DNA from: Pedosphaera sp.
GTDB lineage: Bacteria > Verrucomicrobiota > Verrucomicrobiae > Limisphaerales > Pedosphaeraceae
NCBI GenBank assembly: GCA_028293265.1
Contig: JAQGPB010000115.1
Coordinates: 1 to 8,405 of the forward strand
Length of the DNA stretch: 8,405 nt
Direction: 5' to 3'
Positions 1 through 6,940 of this stretch are shown piece after piece. Below the pieces are notes generated by a model, which made no database searches, was not told the DNA's origin, and worked only from the letters and a program-made list of their open reading frames with translations. Each line of letters starts with the position of its first letter. The stretch's first letter is position 1. The position numbers and the translations under genes were made by a program.

Positions 1-224
1 AAATCCTCCGCATCCGGGCGATCCGAGCCGCGCCGCCGCACAAACGCATAAATGGGATACCAATAATGCCGGCACAATTTTTCCAACGCCGCCGCCGACC
101 GCGCCAGATCCCCTTCGCCCGCCTCCAGCACTACGCTCCAATGCGTCGTCGAGAATGCGCCCGTTTTACCCGAGGCCCCAAGGGATGTTTTTCCGGTCAA
201 CGGAATTTTTGCGGATTTGGCCAT
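1..224 (-). CDS. ECF-type RNA polymerase sigma factor, N-terminal part (runs off left edge)
   Basis: Reading the minus strand from the ATG at 224 gives 74 open codons to the window edge. The peptide starts MAKSAKIPLTG and continues through FSTTHWSVVLEAG, then ALEKLCRHYWYPIYAFVRRRG and PDAED. That order is characteristic of the N-terminus and start of region 2.1 of sigma-70-family (ECF) factors common in Verrucomicrobiota and Planctomycetes, which direct core RNA polymerase to alternative promoters. Residues 1-20 form a low-complexity basic leader; region 2 begins near residue 45. Full members are about 200 aa, so roughly two thirds, including the DNA-binding region 4, lies outside the window. 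A GTG 18 bp upstream is an in-frame alternative start, but no clear Shine-Dalgarno site precedes either. The gene is divergent from the methyltransferase to its right. Its target regulon and any anti-sigma partner cannot be seen. Family assignment is by motif recognition. Confidence 0.83.
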   Translation of the reverse strand, partial: MAKSAKIPLTGKTSLGASGKTGAFSTTHWSVVLEAGEGDLARSAAALEKLCRHYWYPIYAFVRRRGSDRPDAED

Positions 225-477
225 CGGTTTGCGCCACTTCACCGCGCCCGGCAAAAACTGTCAATCCAGAAGGGAAACGCTTGCCCACGCGCGGGTGGGG
301 CGAGCGTCCCCGCGAGTCTTTCCCCTTCGCCATTGGGGCCCTTGGGGAGAGGGTGGGCCGCGTCAACCTCAAATGCATCGTAATGATTGGGGTGAACTCA
401 AACCGGCGAGTCTTTGCTTTCATCTCCGATTCCAATCAGGCATAGTCCAATGCGAAAAACCGGCAGCTTGCGCAACC
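225..477. other. Divergent intergenic region with GC-rich hairpin cluster
   Basis: These 253 bases separate two divergent genes and hold no convincing gene. The central part (about 284-357) is dense in short inverted repeats: CCCAC (284-288) with GTGGG (295-299), GGGG (297-300) with CCCC (308-311), and the self-complementary run around TTGGGGCCCTTGGGG near 335-350. The 10-mer GCGAGTCTTT occurs twice, at 312-321 and 406-415. This build-up of GC-rich dyads resembles a dispersed extragenic repeat more than a simple promoter region, but whether other copies exist cannot be seen here. The open frame that continues upstream of the methyltransferase crosses this region and reads as low-complexity Arg/Pro/Gly-rich peptide, so it is not counted as coding. 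Confidence 0.45.
236..264 (-). promoter_or_regulatory. Candidate promoter for the sigma-factor gene
   Basis: A perfect TTGACA (-35 consensus) lies on the minus strand at 264-259. Seventeen bases downstream is TGAAGT at 241-236, which matches only three of six positions of the -10 consensus. Transcription would start just a few bases before the ATG at 224, giving an almost leaderless message, which would fit the lack of a Shine-Dalgarno site. The -35 is convincing, the -10 is not; it could be chance. Confidence 0.25.
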
Positions 478-1233
478 ATGTTTGGAACCATTTTTGAGGA
501 GGCAAAAAAACTGGGCCGGTCGCCCGCGCGGCTGCGCGAGGTGTTCCGTCCCCGGCGCTGGCGGCAGCTTTTCAGCATCCTCTTTTTCAATGCCCGCACC
601 GGCAACCGTTGGAAATCCGCGCCGGACGCACAGCCGTTCAAGCAACGGGAATATTCGTCCTACGAACAATACCTCCGCCACCAGCAATCCAAGTTTCAAT
701 ACCTCGACCTCGCCGATTACGATCTCAATTACCGGCGTCAGTTGAAAGAGCGCCTCGAAAACGTGCCGTTTATAAAAAAAGGCGGCAACGTCCTCTGTCT
801 CGGCGCGCGCCAAGGGACTGAGGTCAAGGCGTTCCATGACCTGGGCTGCTTCGCCGTGGGCCTGGACTTGAATCCCGGCCCGGAAAATAAATTCGTGCTC
901 CACGGAGATTTTCATCACGTCCAGTTCCCGGCCGGCTCCGTGGATGTGGTTTTCACCAACTCGTTGGATCACGCGTTCGATCCCGCGAAGCTGATCGGCG
1001 AAATCAAGCGCCTGCTCAAGCCGGATGGAATATTGATCATTGAAGCAATCCACGGCGAAGCACAGTCAACCGAACCCGATCATTACGCCAGTTTTTGGTG
1101 GCAGCACTTGGAAGATTTGATCGCATTGCTCACCCGGCACGGCTTCAATTCGCTGCGTCGCGTATCGTTCCGCGAACCATGGCCCGGCGATCAGATTTGT
1201 TTTGAATTGCAAAAACCGGGCGACGTCCGATAA
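478..1233 (+). CDS. Class I SAM-dependent methyltransferase
   Basis: Predicted 251-aa soluble protein that would transfer a methyl group from S-adenosylmethionine; the acceptor is unknown. The Rossmann core is visible. Motif I is NVLCLGARQG (104-113). The acidic ribose-binding loop is GLDLN, with Asp130. Motif II is in GDF...VDVVFTNSLDH (143-165). Motif III is RLLKPDGILIIE (178-189). Motif I departs from the usual DxGxGxG in having Cys-Leu-Gly-Ala-Arg, a variant I associate with a recognisable subgroup of bacterial methyltransferases in glycan loci; this is from memory. An N-terminal helical extension of about 100 residues, rich in Arg, Lys and Tyr, precedes the fold. The frame is open back to position 217, but I chose the ATG at 478 because the upstream part reads as GC-rich intergenic DNA; an ATG at 376 is an alternative. 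No clear ribosome binding site is present. The next gene follows after 34 bp on the same strand, so they may be cotranscribed. Sugar or lipid methylation is inferred from neighbours only. Confidence 0.85.
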   Translation: MFGTIFEEAKKLGRSPARLREVFRPRRWRQLFSILFFNARTGNRWKSAPDAQPFKQREYSSYEQYLRHQQSKFQYLDLADYDLNYRRQLKERLENVPFIKKGGNVLCLGARQGTEVKAFHDLGCFAVGLDLNPGPENKFVLHGDFHHVQFPAGSVDVVFTNSLDHAFDPAKLIGEIKRLLKPDGILIIEAIHGEAQSTEPDHYASFWWQHLEDLIALLTRHGFNSLRRVSFREPWPGDQICFELQKPGDVR

Positions 1234-1257
1234 TCCCGGCGACTGAAGTTTCGAAGC

Positions 1258-1264
1258 AAAGGAG
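1258..1264 (+). promoter_or_regulatory. Ribosome binding site of the first pseudopilin gene
   Basis: AAAGGAG lies three bases before the ATG at 1268. It is a strong anti-16S match with a short spacer, and it is the clearest Shine-Dalgarno site in the window. It fixes the start of the downstream gene and argues for efficient translation, even though the gene is only 34 bp behind the methyltransferase. Confidence 0.7.
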
Positions 1265-1267
1265 CAT

Positions 1268-1984
1268 ATGAACTTGGATTTCGAATCAAACGCGCAACGC
1301 AAAAACCCCGGCCTCGCCTTCACCCTGATCGAACTCCTCGTCGTCATTGCCATCATCGCAATTTTAGCCTCATTGCTGCTGCCAGTACTGGGCCGCGCGA
1401 AAAAAAGCGTCGCCCGCACCCAATGCGCCAACAATCTCAAACAACTAGCCCTCGCCATCAACATGTATGCCGACGACCACGGCGACCAGCTCCCCGGCCC
1501 GGCCTGGCAGGGATTTTATCCGGTCTATGATACCTCGCCCCTCCTGATGCCATACTACCTCGCGACCTATCTCGGCCTGCCCGCGCCCTCGTCAAATGTC
1601 GTCGGCGTAAAGCTGGCCGTCTGCCGCGCCTCGGTCAAAATCACCCACCAATCCCTCGACGGCCCGCTCACCACGACCCTCCGCCAGCCGGTCAGCTACA
1701 TCGCCACCATCACCGTCACCAACGTGAAGGACGATGTCGTCTCGCGCCCGTTCGGCTATCCGTACAAGCACCTGCCGAACAGCACCACCGCCACCACCAA
1801 CGAACCGCCCAAACGGCTCAAGGAAATTCGCAACCCCTCCACCTCATGGGCGTTGGAGGACACCGACCAGCTCAACGCCGTCAGCCTCGCGCAATACTAT
1901 TCCTTCATCCCCGCCACCCCCGCGCACGACACCGTCCGCAACGAACTCTTCTTCGACTGGCACGTCGAACCGGTAAAGCCCTAA
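1268..1984 (+). CDS. Pseudopilin-like protein with prepilin N-terminal cleavage/methylation domain
   Basis: A 238-aa type IV pilin-like/type II secretion G-like protein. Residues 1-17 form a leader ending NPGLA. Prepilin peptidase would cut between Ala17 and Phe18, and the mature protein begins FTLIE with the conserved Glu at +5 (Glu22). Residues 18-41 are the hydrophobic helix that anchors the protein in the inner membrane and packs in a pilus. After it come the helix end [24 protein letters not shown], typical of PVC-bacterial members, and a Thr/Pro-rich globular domain. The C-terminus has His220, nine residues, then Asp230-Trp231-His-Val-Glu. This matches the 'H-X9-DG' processing-associated domain of these proteins, except that Gly is replaced by Trp. 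The -1 residue is Ala rather than the usual Gly. A Shine-Dalgarno site and short gap place it behind the methyltransferase. No pilus ATPase, platform protein or secretin is nearby, so it presumably uses machinery encoded elsewhere. The precise function is unknown. Confidence 0.88.
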   Translation: MNLDFESNAQRKNPGLAFTLIELLVVIAIIAILASLLLPVLGRAKKSVARTQCANNLKQLALAINMYADDHGDQLPGPAWQGFYPVYDTSPLLMPYYLATYLGLPAPSSNVVGVKLAVCRASVKITHQSLDGPLTTTLRQPVSYIATITVTNVKDDVVSRPFGYPYKHLPNSTTATTNEPPKRLKEIRNPSTSWALEDTDQLNAVSLAQYYSFIPATPAHDTVRNELFFDWHVEPVKP

Positions 1985-2003
1985 TGGCCCGTAATATCGT
2001 AGA

Positions 2004-2062
2004 AGACGAGTCTCTAACTTCTTCATATTTGCGCGTATGAACCAGAGCCTCGTTACTCGTCT
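2004..2062. repeat. Inverted repeat in convergent intergenic gap
   Basis: AGACGAGT (2004-2011) is the exact reverse complement of ACTCGTCT (2055-2062), 43 bp away. Allowing a four-base bulge, the pairing extends inward by three more bases (AAC at 2016-2018 with GTT at 2052-2054). It lies between the ends of two convergent genes, stop codons at 1984 and 2118. It could act as a bidirectional terminator with a large loop or be a copy of a dispersed extragenic repeat. There is no adjacent T-run on either strand, so a classical intrinsic terminator is unlikely. The rest of the 133-bp gap shows nothing else. Confidence 0.4.
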
Positions 2063-2117
2063 CCTGCAATCATTTGAACCTGAATGGATGAATTCGGGCG
2101 GCACAGGTTCACCACTT

Positions 2118-4922
2118 TTATTTCAATTCCTTCCGCAGCACTTTGCCTTTGCCTGCCAACGGAGATGACACGGGTTCTTCCTTCCCTTCCTCATCCTTGG
2201 TCGCCGCCAGCCAGCCGCAGAGTCCCAAGCCGAGCGCAATCGCCACCAGGCTGATATAAAGCGTCGTCTGCGGCAAAACAAACCGCAGCACAATATTGTG
2301 CTTGCCCGGTTCGAGATAAATGCCGCGCATGATGAAATCGCAGCGCAACAGCGGCGCGGGTTTGCCGTCCACCTCGACCTGCCACTGCGGATTGTAACGC
2401 TCGGTCAGCAGCAGCACCGATGGCGTTTTGACATCGGCGGCCAGTTCGATGCGTTTGGCCCGGTAATTCGGATTGATCTCCACGGTGCCGGGGTTTTGGT
2501 TGAGATTCGCAGGCAGCGGCGCGGGCAGATTGGTGTCGGACACCAACACAACCCGATGCGGATCGAATTCCGGGTTGGCCAGCAGTTTCAACGTCGCTTG
2601 GTCATTGGTGTTGATCTGCCAATTGGAAAAAAGCTGCGCGCGCGGCAGCGCACCCGTGAATTCCACCACCCCCAATTCGCCATTCGGGTCGGGCACCGCG
2701 GTGTAATCGGTGAGCGTCCCCATCTTTTTAGGATCATATTGTTCCTTGTACGCCAGATTGAACTGGGCCGGCTTCCCGTCAGGAAACTTGACGATGCGGA
2801 AGCGGTTCTTGCCCGGGTCCAGCCGCTGGTTGATGGCATTGACAAAGCCTTCGCCGCCATTGCCAATCAGGAAGCGGGTGTTGGTCAGTTCCCAGGTGCG
2901 GATCATGTTGAACGGGTTGCCCCAAGGCAGCGCCATGAGGAACATGTCCTTGTCCACCGTCACGCGCGGTTCCATCACCACTTTCAGTGCCTGGATGTTA
3001 TAATACTGAAAAAGCTGCTGGTGCCATTCAATGTCATACAGGCTGCGGAAGAGAGACATCTGCTGGCTTTGAGAACTGAAGGGCGATATGTCCACGCGGT
3101 GTTCCCACGGTTTGTCCCGGAAGAGGTCCACAACGGGATTGCTGGCGTATTTGTAAGCCACGTTCCAGTAATGAATCCAATGTGTGTCCGAACATCCCAA
3201 ATCCACCGCCAAAAATGCGCCCAGCAGCAGGCCGCCGGCTCTTGCGCGCGCTCCGGCAAACTGCCCGGTGAAAATCATCGCGAACAAGACGACGCTGACC
3301 GACAATGTCAAAATGAACCAGCCCACCGCCTGCAAACTATACCGGACGTCCTTCGGAGCAATGGTATGATCAATGCCAACTCGCTCCATGTATTTTTGGA
3401 CCTCATCGCTTTTTGAAGCGTAAATCAACCAGCCCAAAAGTCCCAAACCAAGGACGCCGAGGCAGCCAAACAGGAATTTGCGTTCGAATGGCGCGGCTTT
3501 GGTCAAACCTTCCTTGAACTGCGCCCAAAATCCACCGGCGCGGTTCAGCGGATTTTGCATATAAGCCTGAACCATCCCATGCACGCCGTAAGCGAACAGG
3601 ATCACCAGCACCCAATTGAAGACATGCATGAACTTGGTCGGATTCCTTATAACCGACGCATAAGGCAACGCGTACCATAATTGGAAAAACGGCGCATATT
3701 TGCCGAACGCCAGTGGAACGCAAATCACCGCGGCACCGGTCCAAAACCAGATCGCACGACGTTGCGGCAGCGTGAAAGGTGAATCTTTTTTGCGGAAAGA
3801 TTGCAACACCGCCCACAACGCGATGATGACTGCCGGTATCCCCGCATAAAAACCAGTGCCCGAGAAGCGCCAGTTGCCCGGGTTCGCCAGCAAAACCTGC
3901 GCCTGTCCGCGCATCGCATCGGTCGCATTGGGATCATTAAGAACTTTGGTCGCCTCAGCGATGCCCGGGGCGGCCCCAATCGTGCCCCAATAGTTGTCGC
4001 CGTCCGGCGAATCCAGTCGGTAACCAAAGATGCCGGGAATGATGATTTGCAAGGCTTCGGCCTTGGGCAAACTCCATTGGGTCGCTTCGGCCCAGCGGTG
4101 TTGGCGAGTTTGATTGTCCTGCTTTGTTCCAACAATCCCCTTTAACTGCGTCCCCACCAGCATATTCAACGTATGTGTCGCAATGAAGGCCGCAAACCCC
4201 GCCACCAAGACGATGCGCACCAAACCGAACCCGAGCTTTTGTGACACGGGTCCTTCACTCAAAAACAGTGCGCGATATAAAATAAAAGCCGCGATGAACA
4301 AACTGAAGATTGCTCCGATATCGTATGCTTCCATTATGCCGATACCCACAGCCATGCCCGCCAGGATGACCCGGACCCATTGCCTTCGCGAGTCAGGGCC
4401 TGTCAGCAGGCCCAACGCCACATAGTTTGCCCCAAACCCGACAATCTGCGAAGCGACGCCCCAGCAGGAGGTCGAGAGAAAGTCCGAGTTAAGTCCTGCC
4501 ACCAATCCGCCAAGAATACATGCCAGTGGCGCCAATTTGAACCGGCGAAAACAAAAGCAAGCGCAGATCCCCACGATGAACAGCGATGCCGGCTGCAATA
4601 TCCTTCCATACATGTATGGCGTCGTGACGAGGCGCATTGCCGTCGTGATGGATGGCGAGGGGCTCAAGCCTTGGCTGCCGAGCCAGTTCAGGTCTTCCCA
4701 AACGCCGGTCAGGATTCTGGGCATCAGATTATGTTCCGCCACCGTCCCTCCGAGCGGACCGTCATTGGAGAAATGAACCTCAGCGGAGTCGAAACTCCGC
4801 CAAAAAAGCACCGAAAGAACCAACGCCAGAAACAGGACTGCCCAAAGTAACGGGCTCGATTGGGCCGCGGCTTTGAACGTCTTGGCTCCGCTGGAAGCAG
4901 GTCCCTTTGTTTCAGACTTCAT
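2118..4922 (-). CDS. Large polytopic membrane protein, YfhO-like
   Basis: 934-aa integral membrane protein. A short Lys/Ser-rich cytoplasmic tail is followed by a first membrane helix at about residues 24-42 and an extracytoplasmic loop with FSNDGPLGG (51-59). An acidic residue in this first loop is typical of GT-C-fold glycosyltransferases. Many hydrophobic segments follow, in roughly the first 580 residues. After a final cluster comes a mostly soluble domain of about 300 residues, then RYNPQWQVEVDGKPAP...GIYLEPGKHNIVLRF (842-881), one last helix (888-907) and a charged KDEEGKEE tail. The Trp/Val-Asp-Gly-Lys-Pro and Pro-Gly-x-His motif just before the last helix is the recognisable end of YfhO-family proteins. 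In Firmicutes, YfhO is linked to glycosylation of lipoteichoic acid on the outer face of the membrane. The length fits that family. A role in transferring lipid-linked sugar outside the membrane is inferred. It is divergent from a glycosyltransferase, with 142 bp between. No clear Shine-Dalgarno site precedes the ATG. Confidence 0.8.
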   Translation of the reverse strand: MKSETKGPASSGAKTFKAAAQSSPLLWAVLFLALVLSVLFWRSFDSAEVHFSNDGPLGGTVAEHNLMPRILTGVWEDLNWLGSQGLSPSPSITTAMRLVTTPYMYGRILQPASLFIVGICACFCFRRFKLAPLACILGGLVAGLNSDFLSTSCWGVASQIVGFGANYVALGLLTGPDSRRQWVRVILAGMAVGIGIMEAYDIGAIFSLFIAAFILYRALFLSEGPVSQKLGFGLVRIVLVAGFAAFIATHTLNMLVGTQLKGIVGTKQDNQTRQHRWAEATQWSLPKAEALQIIIPGIFGYRLDSPDGDNYWGTIGAAPGIAEATKVLNDPNATDAMRGQAQVLLANPGNWRFSGTGFYAGIPAVIIALWAVLQSFRKKDSPFTLPQRRAIWFWTGAAVICVPLAFGKYAPFFQLWYALPYASVIRNPTKFMHVFNWVLVILFAYGVHGMVQAYMQNPLNRAGGFWAQFKEGLTKAAPFERKFLFGCLGVLGLGLLGWLIYASKSDEVQKYMERVGIDHTIAPKDVRYSLQAVGWFILTLSVSVVLFAMIFTGQFAGARARAGGLLLGAFLAVDLGCSDTHWIHYWNVAYKYASNPVVDLFRDKPWEHRVDISPFSSQSQQMSLFRSLYDIEWHQQLFQYYNIQALKVVMEPRVTVDKDMFLMALPWGNPFNMIRTWELTNTRFLIGNGGEGFVNAINQRLDPGKNRFRIVKFPDGKPAQFNLAYKEQYDPKKMGTLTDYTAVPDPNGELGVVEFTGALPRAQLFSNWQINTNDQATLKLLANPEFDPHRVVLVSDTNLPAPLPANLNQNPGTVEINPNYRAKRIELAADVKTPSVLLLTERYNPQWQVEVDGKPAPLLRCDFIMRGIYLEPGKHNIVLRFVLPQTTLYISLVAIALGLGLCGWLAATKDEEGKEEPVSSPLAGKGKVLRKELK

Positions 4923-4968
4923 GTCAGTTGCTTTTTCGACCCAATTTTGTAGAATCTTGGTGGATGAT

Positions 4969-4996
4969 AAAATATCGGATGCTTGGTTGTTTACAA
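4969..4996 (-). promoter_or_regulatory. Candidate promoter of the YfhO-like gene
   Basis: On the minus strand, TTGTAA (4996-4991) and TATTTT (4974-4969) are separated by 16 bases, a plausible sigma-70-like -35/-10 pair, with the start codon about 47 bases further on. The -35 lies inside a palindrome at 4985-4998, so binding of a regulator there would block it. No comparably good pair is seen pointing toward the glycosyltransferase on the other side. This was judged by eye in AT-rich sequence. Confidence 0.33.
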
Positions 4997-4998
4997 CC
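4985..4998. promoter_or_regulatory. Operator-like palindrome between divergent genes
   Basis: GGTTGT, two bases, then ACAACC form a perfect 6+2+6 dyad in the 142-bp region between the YfhO-like gene and the plus-strand glycosyltransferase. It covers the candidate -35 of the YfhO-like promoter. Its compact symmetry fits a homodimeric repressor site, but 12 symmetrical bases can arise by chance and no regulator gene is adjacent. Confidence 0.35.
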
Positions 4999-5064
4999 GC
5001 TTTATTGCAAGACGGCCGCGCTGCGCATGCTGGGCGAACGCCTCAACCCATGCCGGATTTGCCT

Positions 5065-5961
5065 ATGACCAAGCCACCCGTCGGGGTTGTCATCGTCAAC
5101 CATAATCTGAAAGAATCCCTGAAGGAAACCCTCGAATCCTTCCGCAAAGTCAATTATCCCGGCCTCCAAATCGTCGTTTCGGACAACGCTTCCACCGACG
5201 GCGCACAGGAAATGGTCCGCACGCTCTTCCCGGAAGTCCACCTGCTGGCGCACAAGGAGGAACAGGGTTACGCCCGCGCCGCCAGCCTCGGCATGGATTA
5301 TCTGGCCGACAAAACCAAATACATCTTCAGCACCACCAACGACGTCATCATTGACCCCGAGATGATCAATATGCTGGTGGATTACGCCGAAAAGGACCCA
5401 AAAGCGGGCGTGCTCGGGTCGAAGATTTACTTTTTCGACCGTCCCAACGTGATCTGGTCCGCCGGCGGGAGCATCAACCCGCTTCACGGGCACACCCGGC
5501 ATTTTGGCTGGGAGCGCAAAGACCATCCACGTTACGGGCAGGTGCGCGAATGCGATTACGTCACCGGCTGCGGCTACCTCTTGCGCAGCGAAGGGCTGAA
5601 AAAAGTCGGCTATTTCAAGGAAGACTTGGTTTTTTATTCCGAGGACGCTGAGCTTTGCTATCGTTTCCGCGAAGCCGGTTACAAGGTGCTGTTCATTCCC
5701 GAAGCCAAAATGTGGCACAAGACTGGCACCACCCTCGCCAAAAACCGCCCGGTGCAACTCCATTACAGCACCCGCAACCAGCTTTATCTGCTGCAGCGCC
5801 ATCGGGTCGGATATTACCCGATTTCGCTTTGGGTCCACATCCTGATCGTGTCACCATTCAAGATGCTTCTGTTCGCCCTAATCGGACGCTGGAAAAACTC
5901 CGTCGGCATCTACCGCGGCATCCGCGACTGGCAGCGGGGAAAATATGGTTGGATCAGATAA
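5065..5961 (+). CDS. Family 2 glycosyltransferase (rhamnosyltransferase-like)
   Basis: 298-aa GT-A-fold enzyme that would move a sugar from a nucleotide-sugar donor to a cytoplasmic acceptor, often a lipid-linked glycan. It begins MTKPPVGVVIVNHN, the first beta strand of GT2. Then come SDNASTDG (39-46, nucleotide binding), TTNDVIIDP with Asn92-Asp93 at the usual metal-binding DXD position, YVTGCGYLLR (165-174), and FYSEDAELCYR with Glu193-Asp194 as the likely catalytic base region, followed by AGYKVLFIPEAKMWH. That order is typical of WbbL-like rhamnosyltransferases, though the sugar cannot be read from sequence. A hydrophobic stretch at about 253-274 may bind the inner face of the membrane. 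The frame is open back to 4873, but that would overlap the divergent YfhO-like gene. I chose the ATG at 5065; the ATG at 5050 (five residues longer) is equally possible, and neither has a clear Shine-Dalgarno site. The stop is only 39 bp from the end of the convergent pseudopilin gene, and no strong terminator is seen between. Confidence 0.9.
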   Translation: MTKPPVGVVIVNHNLKESLKETLESFRKVNYPGLQIVVSDNASTDGAQEMVRTLFPEVHLLAHKEEQGYARAASLGMDYLADKTKYIFSTTNDVIIDPEMINMLVDYAEKDPKAGVLGSKIYFFDRPNVIWSAGGSINPLHGHTRHFGWERKDHPRYGQVRECDYVTGCGYLLRSEGLKKVGYFKEDLVFYSEDAELCYRFREAGYKVLFIPEAKMWHKTGTTLAKNRPVQLHYSTRNQLYLLQRHRVGYYPISLWVHILIVSPFKMLLFALIGRWKNSVGIYRGIRDWQRGKYGWIR

Positions 5962-6000
5962 ATTGGATTGGTAAAGTGCCGTTAAGAACCAAGTGAGCCT

Positions 6001-6798
6001 CTAATGAGGTCTGGTAAGAGGAGGCATGTAATCCTTGTGCCAATAGTACGTCCAGAGATTCTCCACTGGAGACAATTCCACATGTCCATCATAAAAACCC
6101 ATGTCAATTCCACCCGGCAATCGTTGGGTGATATCCACGTTGCGGGGAGCGCTTTTGGCACTGCGGCCCCAATGCCTCGCAATCGTAATCCTGCTGATGG
6201 AGCCTGTTTGATTAGCGCCAAGAAAGAGTGCCCCATTGTAGAAGTCGGTGGCAGGCGGATCGGTTTCTTCGGGCCAAACGTCCACCCACATCGAATCCAT
6301 GAATATAGGAGATTGGGATGGATGAGTTACATCTCCGGAAGTTTTGAACAAAAGTGGAGGTTCAGGATAACCGCCGATTACAGGCTTATTATCGTAAAAC
6401 CAGCCATTAAAAGCATAACTCCCGTAAAACGTGTCCCAGCACCAAGCTGACGCACTGGTGCCTTGGGTGGTGGCCAGGGAAGCCGGCTGAATGACAGGCG
6501 CAGCCGGGCAGAATTGCACGTTGGTGGTGTGCGATTGGTAATAAATGAGCGCCTCAACCCACAATCCCTGATGCCCCCCTGCGTCGTAATTAAAGTAGTT
6601 GAGCATTTTCCCGGTATCTTCGAAATACATCGTCATCGCCAAGGTCAATTGCTTCATGTTGTTCACGCATTGAATGCGTTGCGCTTTCAACTTCGCGGCG
6701 GCCAGGGCCGGCAGAAGCAAACCTGCCAAAATAGCGATGATCGCAATGACTACGAGCAATTCGATCAAAGTGAAAGCTCGGTTTTTTATTACGGGCAT
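6001..6798 (-). CDS. Pseudopilin-like protein with prepilin N-terminal cleavage/methylation domain
   Basis: 265-aa pilin-like protein, second of this family in the window. From the ATG at 6798 the leader is only MPVIKNRA, cut by prepilin peptidase before Phe9; mature FTLIE carries Glu at +5 (Glu13), followed by the membrane helix [23 protein letters not shown]. The helix end [23 protein letters not shown] matches the other copy in pattern. The globular part is rich in Trp, Tyr and Pro and has two Cys (FCPAAP and WCWDTF) that could pair in the periplasm. Near the end, His209 and, 28 residues later, Asp237-Gly-His-Val-Glu form an enlarged version of the H-X9-DG element. A GTG at 6837 would add 13 residues; AGGAA touches that GTG directly, which is too close for a normal ribosome binding site, so I prefer the ATG, without certainty. 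It lies 158 bp behind a glycosyltransferase on the same strand. Function is unknown; membrane anchoring and pilus-like assembly are inferred. Confidence 0.87.
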   Translation of the reverse strand: MPVIKNRAFTLIELLVVIAIIAILAGLLLPALAAAKLKAQRIQCVNNMKQLTLAMTMYFEDTGKMLNYFNYDAGGHQGLWVEALIYYQSHTTNVQFCPAAPVIQPASLATTQGTSASAWCWDTFYGSYAFNGWFYDNKPVIGGYPEPPLLFKTSGDVTHPSQSPIFMDSMWVDVWPEETDPPATDFYNGALFLGANQTGSISRITIARHWGRSAKSAPRNVDITQRLPGGIDMGFYDGHVELSPVENLWTYYWHKDYMPPLTRPH

Positions 6799-6902
6799 AA
6801 AAAGGCGTCGTTTGAAATTCTTTTCTGGAGTTACCACTTCCTAATGCCTGAGTGTAGGGTGCCGACCCAATTATGGAAAGCAAAATCGGTGTGACATTCC
6901 AT

Positions 6903-6924
6903 GGTTGATCCTTGAAATTCAACC
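6903..6924. promoter_or_regulatory. Inverted repeat upstream of second pseudopilin gene
   Basis: GGTTGA (6903-6908) and TCAACC (6919-6924) are perfect complements with a 10-base loop, located in the 158-bp gap before the second pseudopilin gene. It shares GGTTG/CAACC half-sites with the palindrome at 4985-4998, but the spacing differs (12 versus 4 bases between the five-base half-sites). It could be an operator, an mRNA hairpin or chance. Confidence 0.25.
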
Positions 6925-6940
6925 GACCAAAATTCCGCTT

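Noticed and set aside
217..477. N-terminal extension of the methyltransferase frame
   Set aside because: The added residues are Arg/Pro/Gly-rich, cross the hairpin cluster, and would overlap the sigma-factor start; the recognisable protein begins near 478.
450..497. 15-codon ORF overlapping the methyltransferase start (possible leader peptide)
   Set aside because: It has no ribosome binding site, no repeated regulatory codons and no alternative hairpins, so it is probably chance.
436..1053. 205-codon open frame on the minus strand
   Set aside because: Antisense to the methyltransferase with its four intact motifs; no independent support such as a ribosome binding site or domain.
2298..3416. 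372-codon open frame on the plus strand
   Set aside because: It lies fully antisense to the YfhO-like gene, has a His/Arg/Gln-rich composition typical of a reverse-frame shadow, and shows no recognisable domain.
5002..5838. 278-codon open frame on the minus strand
   Set aside because: Antisense to the plus-strand glycosyltransferase, which has clear GT2 motifs; the peptide is Val/Gly/Ala/Phe-rich without any family signature.
5962..6000. Possible terminator between the convergent glycosyltransferase and pseudopilin genes
   Set aside because: Only a 5-bp TTGGT/ACCAA pairing with a 15-base loop and no T-run; too weak to call.
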